Assembly: GCA_964345035.1 (NCBI GenBank)
Contig: CAYFPO010000039.1
Coordinates: 1-6,824, forward strand
Origin: CAYFPO01 sp964345035
GTDB taxonomy: Bacteria; Fidelibacterota; Marinisomatia; SCGC-AAA003-L08; GCA-002704045
DNA: 6,824 nucleotides
Direction of reading: 5' to 3'
Numbering within the stretch: position 1 is the stretch's first letter; each line of letters opens with the position of its first letter. The translations under genes were made by a program, and so were the position numbers. Under the pieces are notes generated by a model. The model made no database searches, was not told the origin of the DNA, and saw only the letters and a program-made list of their open reading frames with translations. Below are positions 5,582 through 6,824 of this stretch, piece after piece.

Positions 5582-6612
5582 TGGGAGGAAATCTCAATTA
5601 TTTCTGATTGTGGATAGAAAGCTGCCCAGGCAAACCAGTAAGCAATATAAGCAGTGGCCGGTTCTAATTGACTGCCCATTAATTCACCTGAAACAGCCTT
5701 TCCGAAAAGATTCCAGGTTGAGCCTGTTTCGGTATCAGTAAAATGAAATAAATCATTGTTTAATGAATCAGTAATGGATTGAAAAATAGCATCAGTCTTA
5801 AAGGCTGTAGCAAAATTATATTCTGCAGAACCAATAATAACATGGGGTTCATCCCCAATGGATTGATGATGAATGGAAAAGACCGACATATCAGATATGG
5901 GAAATGCAATTTGAGTGCTATTTCCTACCACTCCTAAAACCCTTTTTTTAGGGTGGAGTCGTCCATCCTGGTGGCTTATTGGGAAATAAATATTCTGGTC
6001 GCTTTTATAACTCCCGTAAGGATAAGTAGAATAATCTCTGGAATATCCCGTGTTTTGTGAGACCACCCGGGTTTCAGGGTAAAGCATCTTCCATGTACCC
6101 CAGGTGGTTTCCAACATGGGATTCAGACCAATATCATCTCCCCGTTTTTCTCCTGCAGCGGACTTAAGAAACATCTGCGGCCAGAAACTGTTTGTTCCCT
6201 TATCATACATAATGAGATTACTGTTATACAGCATTCCCGAAACACCAAAATCATCATCAGACGAAATATGCAATGCACTTCCGGTAAGGGGACAGTAGGA
6301 TATTGAGTACCCATCCTCATTGATAATTTCATGCCAGTCCAATATGGGGTGGGGATAGGCAATCATACCGTTTGCAGAGGAAACACCAACAACCAAATCA
6401 TCATCATCTAAATAATTGACAGATTCAGAAGAAACAGCTACTTTTTCGGGATTCGTAAGATTGGGAATGCAGTCCTGATTTGAGCATCCCCAGCGGATAT
6501 AATTTTCATCTATGAGCCATGTTCCAGCCAACTCATCTGATTGTGCTCCCAAATCCAGTATGTAATTTCCATTACATCCAATTATGAGCATCATGATCAA
6601 CATATATTTCAT
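5578..6612 (-). CDS. DUF3179-family lipoprotein
   Basis: The 344-residue product carries the hallmarks of the DUF3179 family: AYPHPILDWHEI (residues 85-96), SYCPLTGSAL (105-114), DFGVSGMLYNSNLIMYD (121-137) and a TTWGTW block near 170. The N-terminus MKYMLIMMLIIGC has a lipobox-like LIIG-C13, so the protein is probably lipid-anchored outside the cytoplasm. The family has no biochemical function that I can name. Its conserved Trp-His-Glu and Cys-Pro-Leu motifs suggest a metal or redox site, but this is inference. An extra cysteine pair C43/C48 precedes the domain. The start ATG has AGGA 7 nt upstream. The stop TGA overlaps the next ATG (ATGA), so the two are co-translated. It is the first gene of the operon that ends in the selenoprotein, and a Crp/Fnr-type palindrome lies 67 nt upstream of the start. 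Confidence 0.85.
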   Translation of the reverse strand: MKYMLIMMLIIGCNGNYILDLGAQSDELAGTWLIDENYIRWGCSNQDCIPNLTNPEKVAVSSESVNYLDDDDLVVGVSSANGMIAYPHPILDWHEIINEDGYSISYCPLTGSALHISSDDDFGVSGMLYNSNLIMYDKGTNSFWPQMFLKSAAGEKRGDDIGLNPMLETTWGTWKMLYPETRVVSQNTGYSRDYSTYPYGSYKSDQNIYFPISHQDGRLHPKKRVLGVVGNSTQIAFPISDMSVFSIHHQSIGDEPHVIIGSAEYNFATAFKTDAIFQSITDSLNNDLFHFTDTETGSTWNLFGKAVSGELMGSQLEPATAYIAYWFAWAAFYPQSEIIEISSQ

Positions 6613-6649
6613 ATTGTAATCCTATTATATTTTATTGTTACCACTTCTG

Positions 6650-6656
6650 AAAATTA
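6650..6656 (-). promoter_or_regulatory. Candidate -7 element of the DUF3179-selenoprotein operon
   Basis: TAATTTT on the minus strand fits TAnnTTT and sits about 31 nt downstream of the operator centre at 6686.5. The leader would be about 33 nt and would include the AGGA ribosome binding site of the first gene. A TATAAT closer to the ATG (minus strand, about 6629-6624) would leave almost no leader, so I prefer the upstream element. Confidence 0.3.
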
Positions 6657-6678
6657 ATCGGGTATTTGTACCTGAAAC

Positions 6679-6694
6679 TGTCAGGTGATTGACA
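6679..6694. promoter_or_regulatory. Crp/Fnr-type operator upstream of the DUF3179-selenoprotein operon
   Basis: TGTCAGGTGATTGACA is a second perfect TGTCA-N6-TGACA palindrome, with the same half-sites as the one at 1155-1170 but a different core. Its centre is 30.5 nt upstream of a TAATTTT element (6656-6650, minus strand), almost the same geometry as at trx. It overlaps a separate inverted repeat ACCTGA/TCAGGT (6670-6675 with 6681-6686). Confidence 0.6.
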
Positions 6695-6824
6695 AAATTG
6701 GAGATTTGGATTTTTTGGAAAAAAAAAAAGTGCATAGGGAAATCCCTTACTAGCTGTAGCCAGTCAGATGTTATGGGACAAAAAGGTCTAAAAAGTACAA
6801 GGGATTGTTCACAATGTATTCCTG
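6695..6824. other. Non-coding right edge with a weak minus-strand terminator-like signal
   Basis: An 11-base A run (6719-6729) reads as a T run on the minus strand. It follows a short AGGG/CCCT hairpin (6737-6748 region). A further inverted repeat AATCCCTT/AAGGGATT spans 6741-6748 and 6799-6806. On the minus strand the frame is open from the edge for 17 codons to a TAA at 6773-6771. The whole could be the end of an upstream gene plus its terminator, but the hairpin is weak and the 17 codons prove nothing. Confidence 0.3.

Noticed and set aside
1..6824. CRISPR array, tRNA, rRNA, insertion sequence or phage attachment site
   Set aside because: No regularly spaced repeats, cloverleaf, transposase or paired long terminal repeats could be seen.

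Overview
The window is a compact stretch of bacterial chromosome in which every convincing gene lies on the minus strand. Lineage markers point to the FCB side of Bacteria, and Candidatus Marinimicrobia/Neomarinimicrobiota is my best guess. They are LVIVD-repeat propellers, a choice-of-anchor-D-like module, a C-terminal type I dockerin pair, and candidate TAnnTTT -7 promoter elements. This assignment is inference; no rRNA, tRNA or marker gene is present. TGA is the normal stop of three genes here (doxX, tetR and the DUF3179 gene), so the genetic code is standard.

Layout, read right to left in the direction of transcription. (1) 6612-2718 is an envelope operon: a DUF3179 lipoprotein, a secreted hypothetical protein of possible outer-membrane type (ATGA overlap), and a large multidomain secreted thiol-redox protein. 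(2) 2717-2468 is non-coding, with a degenerate dispersed-repeat-like stretch and a perfect 10+10 bp palindrome just upstream of tetR. (3) 2467-421 is a regulatory and redox operon: TetR regulator, Crp/Fnr-family regulator (8-nt overlap), a small CxxC thioredoxin-like protein, and a DoxX-family membrane protein. It ends at a hairpin terminator. (4) 1-420 is non-coding or degraded.

The main discovery is that the last gene of the envelope operon looks like a selenoprotein. Conceptual translation from 4673 stops at a TGA (3221-3219) immediately after FAPW. The same frame continues as PVCAPEL..., completes a TlpA/AhpC-TSA thioredoxin fold, and ends in a dockerin at a TAG (2720-2718). The TGA occupies the first Cys position of the CxxC motif (giving UPVC). 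A bacterial-SECIS-like hairpin with a G-first apical loop follows within 30 nt. A standard gene caller would report two broken genes. The intact product is about 651 aa: signal peptide, LVIVD beta-propeller, anchor-D Ig-like domain, Sec-redoxin, dockerin.

A second signal links the two operons. Two perfect TGTCA-N6-TGACA palindromes, the geometry of Crp/Fnr-family operators, lie upstream of the trx-doxX pair (1155-1170) and upstream of the DUF3179/selenoprotein operon (6679-6694). Each sits about 31 nt upstream of a TAnnTTT element, as expected for class II activation. The Crp/Fnr protein encoded between them is the obvious candidate regulator. Together this suggests a redox- or respiration-responsive regulon covering a cytoplasmic thioredoxin, a DoxX membrane protein and a secreted selenocysteine oxidoreductase. 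The chemical signal and the substrates cannot be read from the sequence.
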